Positions 61,039-64,000 of a stretch of DNA of 64,000 nucleotides are shown here, one piece after another. The stretch covers positions 34,806,883 to 34,870,882 of the forward strand of contig CM067076.1 in assembly GCA_033980235.1 (NCBI GenBank), in the 5' to 3' direction. A program made the position numbers and the translations under genes. Below the pieces are notes generated by a model that was not told where the DNA came from, ran no database searches, and worked only from the letters and a program-made list of their open reading frames with translations. The stretch is from Diadema setosum (Eukaryota > Echinodermata > Echinoidea > Diadematoida > Diadematidae). Positions within the stretch are counted from its first letter, which is position 1; each line of letters opens with the position of its first letter.

Positions 61039-61283
61039 TAATTTACATTGCTTGAAAGGTATTTTAAGAGCAGTGATTTAAAATGTTCAAGATATCACAT
61101 TTGATATAGATGTATGTCAGTAGTATCACAAAACATCCTACCATGTAAACATTTCGCAATAAAGCTTAAATATAAGGAGATATCAATAATTTTCTCGCTA
61201 AATCATAACTGTAGATGGTTTAGTCTAGAAACATTTTTATTATAACTTCTGTTCACATTATGTTTATTTAACAGTTTACTTAA

Positions 61284-61348
61284 CCTGTTCCATACTGCAT
61301 TCTGAAATCTCCATAGACTTAGGCTACTAGGTTCCCGTATGGAATGGG
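61284..61348. mobile_element. piggyBac-like mini-MITE (65 bp)
   Basis: TTAA at 61,280-61,283 and 61,349-61,352. Ends CCTGTTCCATAC and GTATGGAATGGG match at 10 of 12 positions. Similar design to the 59.2-kb element. Confidence 0.6.
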
Positions 61349-61352
61349 TTAA

Positions 61353-62409
61353 CATAAGTTAATACTGATACAAATTTTTACATTGGTTGTTTCTATCCCT
61401 AATTCATATTTTAGAACTATTTTGAAGCACTAAAGCTGACTTTTTGTGTCACCTGCAAATGGTAAATTATGCCTTTAAGTGGGAGAGTGCAGTATAATAG
61501 AGCAGAACAGACAAAAAGGTGTGCAAATCAGCTACAAATTTAGACAGTTTTACCAAATTTCACTGTTCTACGTGATTTTGTTTTATCAGGGAAATGTGTC
61601 ACAGTCACTTTACTTTAGTTTGGATGTAAAAAGATTTTTGTGTTGTTGTTCTCATTGGGACCAGTATTTTAGCAACTCTGGAATCTCTTATTTCAAAACT
61701 ATCTGTGCCTGATTATGGTGTGTTATTCTATAATTCTACACTCAAGTGTGATTTTTTGTCAAACAAGAAAAAAGCATGTGAAGATACATTTTATGAGTGT
61801 ATTATGTACAGGCCAATGAGAGCACTTGTGAGGTGATAACACAAATGCATTGTATCTCAAATTTGCTGTTGAACATGACTGTGATTTTTTTTTTTTAATT
61901 CTATTTACCAAATTAATTCAACGTGAAAAATGTAATAGTTTAAAGATTAGCACTTTACAGTACACCTTTTATGAGATACCTGTACAGGGGCTATCTATTT
62001 CAGTTTAGTGGGTATTGTCATCACCATGTGATGCATATGATGTCCTTGACTTATGAATGAGGACAATGATATCTAATTGACAATGACTGAAAGCTGTATT
62101 GCTGCAGATGACTGACAAATTCCGTATATGTATGATAAATTCTTATTACCAACTTTATTGTGTGTGCAGTGCATGTGGGTTTTTTTTTTCCTGTCTGAAT
62201 GAACTGAGCAGTATACCATGTGATGATTATGAATGAATGGGGGTTTCTGCAGTCCTTATCAAGCAAAGGTCTGCTATGCCAAAACTGTAGACTTGTATTC
62301 CATGCAGAGCTGCAGAGAAGTTAAAGCTTTCAACATTATACATGTAGCATGAGTGTGAAGATTGCATTGGTGCTTCTTCTTCCGGTCAGAGTTCAGACCA
62401 CCATCTTAT
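61353..62409 (+). other. Intron 3 of the reductase gene, unremarkable part
   Basis: AT-rich sequence with no exon carrying the expected YxxxK motif and no clear repeat. Confidence 0.45.
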
Positions 62410-63183
62410 GGGCAATTCCACGGTTAGTAACGTTACATTTGAACAAATTTAGATATTTGTTTTTACCACTAAATTACCATTTATTCACTTCAAGTCAAAA
62501 TTATGTCAAAAACATGTTCATCCTTCCCAGGTTTATGATACAGAAAAGAATGAACACAATCCAAGAAATATTAGAATTGCTATAGCAACTTAAAGGGCTG
62601 GTTAGTAACGTTACAAAAAAAGGACATGACAAAAAAATCAATGTCTTGTAACAAAAAGTGTGCAAAAATTCAAGTTACTTCAAACAAAGTGTTGCATTAA
62701 TTTCAATTATTGCATCATGGCAAATGTTCATGCAAATTTTTTTAGCAGTTCGACCAATAATTTTTCAGCTAGACCTCCAAAAGCATGGTTATAACGTTAC
62801 GGTTAGTAACGTTACATTTGTCCGGAGTAATTCCACAGGTCATTTCACCCTTTTGTAATTGACAAAATGTCACATGACTTCTGGAGTATTTAAATGTATT
62901 CATCTTTTACCCTTCAGCAAAACTTTGAGGAAAAAATTTCAAAGGAACCCACTGTAATTTGCATTTAAGTGAATTTCAGCATCCCCAGTCCCACATGTAC
63001 ATTTTAAATGATGGTTTTAGATCTCACAAAATCAATGAATACGAAAAATAAAATCTACTGAATTTGAAAGGCCCTAATGATTGGTGAACATCCATGGCAT
63101 TAGTTGATACCTAGATTAAAGGGTAAGATAAAGAGGCACATTTCTTTTATCCATGTCATGTCCACCTAACTGCGGAATTGCCC
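62410..63183. mobile_element. MITE with GGGCAATTCC ends (774 bp) and GTAACGTTAC motifs
   Basis: Left GGGCAATTCCACGGTTAG, right the inverse of GGGCAATTCCGCAGTTAG (16 of 18). GGTTAGTAACGTTAC occurs near 62,421, 62,600 and 62,803, and GTAACGTTAC is itself a perfect palindrome. TTA is close to both ends, but the duplication is not certain. Confidence 0.65.
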
Positions 63184-63360
63184 TTACACTGTATGTGTTA
63201 TTAGACTCTTTACTGATTGACTGGTCTGATGCATTTTCCTTTGTGTATTTTGGGACAGACCACTTCCCCGGGCTATGCTCCCTGCTTTCTTTATGATTAC
63301 CAAATGAATCAGGATCTTTTACAAGTGTGGCTTTTGACTCTCTCACACTCATTAAATTTG

Positions 63361-63514
63361 ATACATCCTAGGGACAGAATATTAGCCTTTCACAAGAGGG
63401 GATGGCATGATAACACATAACATGCCTCAGTAGACTCACTGGGATTTGAACCGTACCCTGAGCCCTAGCCAACTGATTGCAAGCTAGGCTCTTTACTGAC
63501 TGAGCCACCTCACC
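63361..63514 (-). mobile_element. Second, truncated copy of the SINE family
   Basis: On the minus strand: GGTGAGGTGGCTCAGTCAGT, a B box GGTTCAAATCCC, then GGCATGTTATGTGTTATCAT and ATATTCTGTCCCTAGGA. These align in order with the SINE at 40.2 kb (GGCAATGTTGTGTGAAATCAT, CACTCTGTCCCT). The LINE-like tail is missing. Confidence 0.65.
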
Positions 63515-64000
63515 ATATCATATCATTGTAAATCATATCATCACTAAATCACTATCATCGTTACTGTCATTCACTTACCCATCTACATATAAGCAGGAAA
63601 AAGTGTGCACTACACATTACAATTTTGTTTTTTGTTGTTTTATTTTTTTTCTCCATTGTTATGCTTGATGGCTTTTGCGGAAACTATGAGCATACAATTA
63701 TGTTTTCTCTTTTCACTCAAACCTCCAAATTATTTAAGTGTTGAATTGCTCTAGATCATTTCATGATAGAGTGTTATATACCTGGGTAGGTCTCTTATGT
63801 TTGAGCACAGCTACTACTGTGTGGAACATGCTATAAAGATAGCAGATAGAAGATACCCTCTTCCTTTCATTTTCTCTAGTTTTTGACCCTGATGAGATGA
63901 GATTTCCAATAAAAAAGGACATTTCAGTGGTCCCGAGGAGCTTGGTATAAGGAACCCCTCCCCCAATATTTGTAATTCAGGGTTGCCAGGTACCATTCTT

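Overview
The window looks like nuclear DNA from an invertebrate animal, most likely a marine deuterostome and perhaps an echinoderm. This is an inference from compact GT-AG and GC-AG exons in large introns, CR1/L2-type LINEs, tRNA-derived SINEs, abundant TTAA-flanked MITEs, long poly-G/poly-C runs and AT-rich spacers. No bacterial operons, CRISPR array, rRNA gene or intact LTR element was seen.

Two host genes are supported. (1) A minus-strand gene for a giant spectrin-repeat protein (spectraplakin or nesprin class) runs from 35,373 down to about 16,418. Fifteen exons, chained by splice sites and codon phase, give about 972 codons without start or stop, so this is an internal rod segment. Two of its introns need GC donors, and one exon carries a 1-nt homopolymer shift. 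(2) A plus-strand NAD(P)-dependent reductase of the dihydroflavonol-4-reductase-like atypical SDR family starts at 53,641. Three exons (53,641-53,665; 57,237-57,438; 60,088-60,269) are joined in phase, and the catalytic Y-K half lies beyond the window. The two genes diverge, with about 18 kb between their nearest recognised exons.

The rest is mostly repeats. At 0-5.3 kb there is a repeat family in inverted and tandem copies, with a TTAA MITE inside one copy. At 5.8-6.3 kb there is a 25-bp hairpin, and at 8.4 kb a tRNA-Thr-like gene. A nearly intact CR1/L2-type LINE (ORF1, PHD finger, endonuclease, RT, AATC tail) occupies 10.3-16.2 kb, followed by a TA-flanked foldback at 17 kb. The spectrin introns hold a mariner remnant, a pogo-like MITE, a palindromic TTAA MITE, a MULE-like element with an 11-bp duplication and other MITEs.

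Between the genes (36-53 kb) lie a SINE whose tail matches the LINE 3' end, a relic of a spectrin exon, a broken second LINE with a 2A-like motif, a 0.85-kb inverted repeat, a GATAAAC-rich inverted element and a degenerate satellite-like array at 50.6-53.2 kb. Introns of the reductase gene contain nested transposons with an array of nuclear-receptor-like DR1 sequences, a 1.08-kb Harbinger-like element with TAA duplications, an ATT microsatellite and small piggyBac-like MITEs.

No new enzymatic system was found. The most interesting signals are the LINE/SINE pair sharing a 3' end, the palindromic TTAA family, the DR1 arrays, the paired GC-AG introns and the spectrin exon relic.
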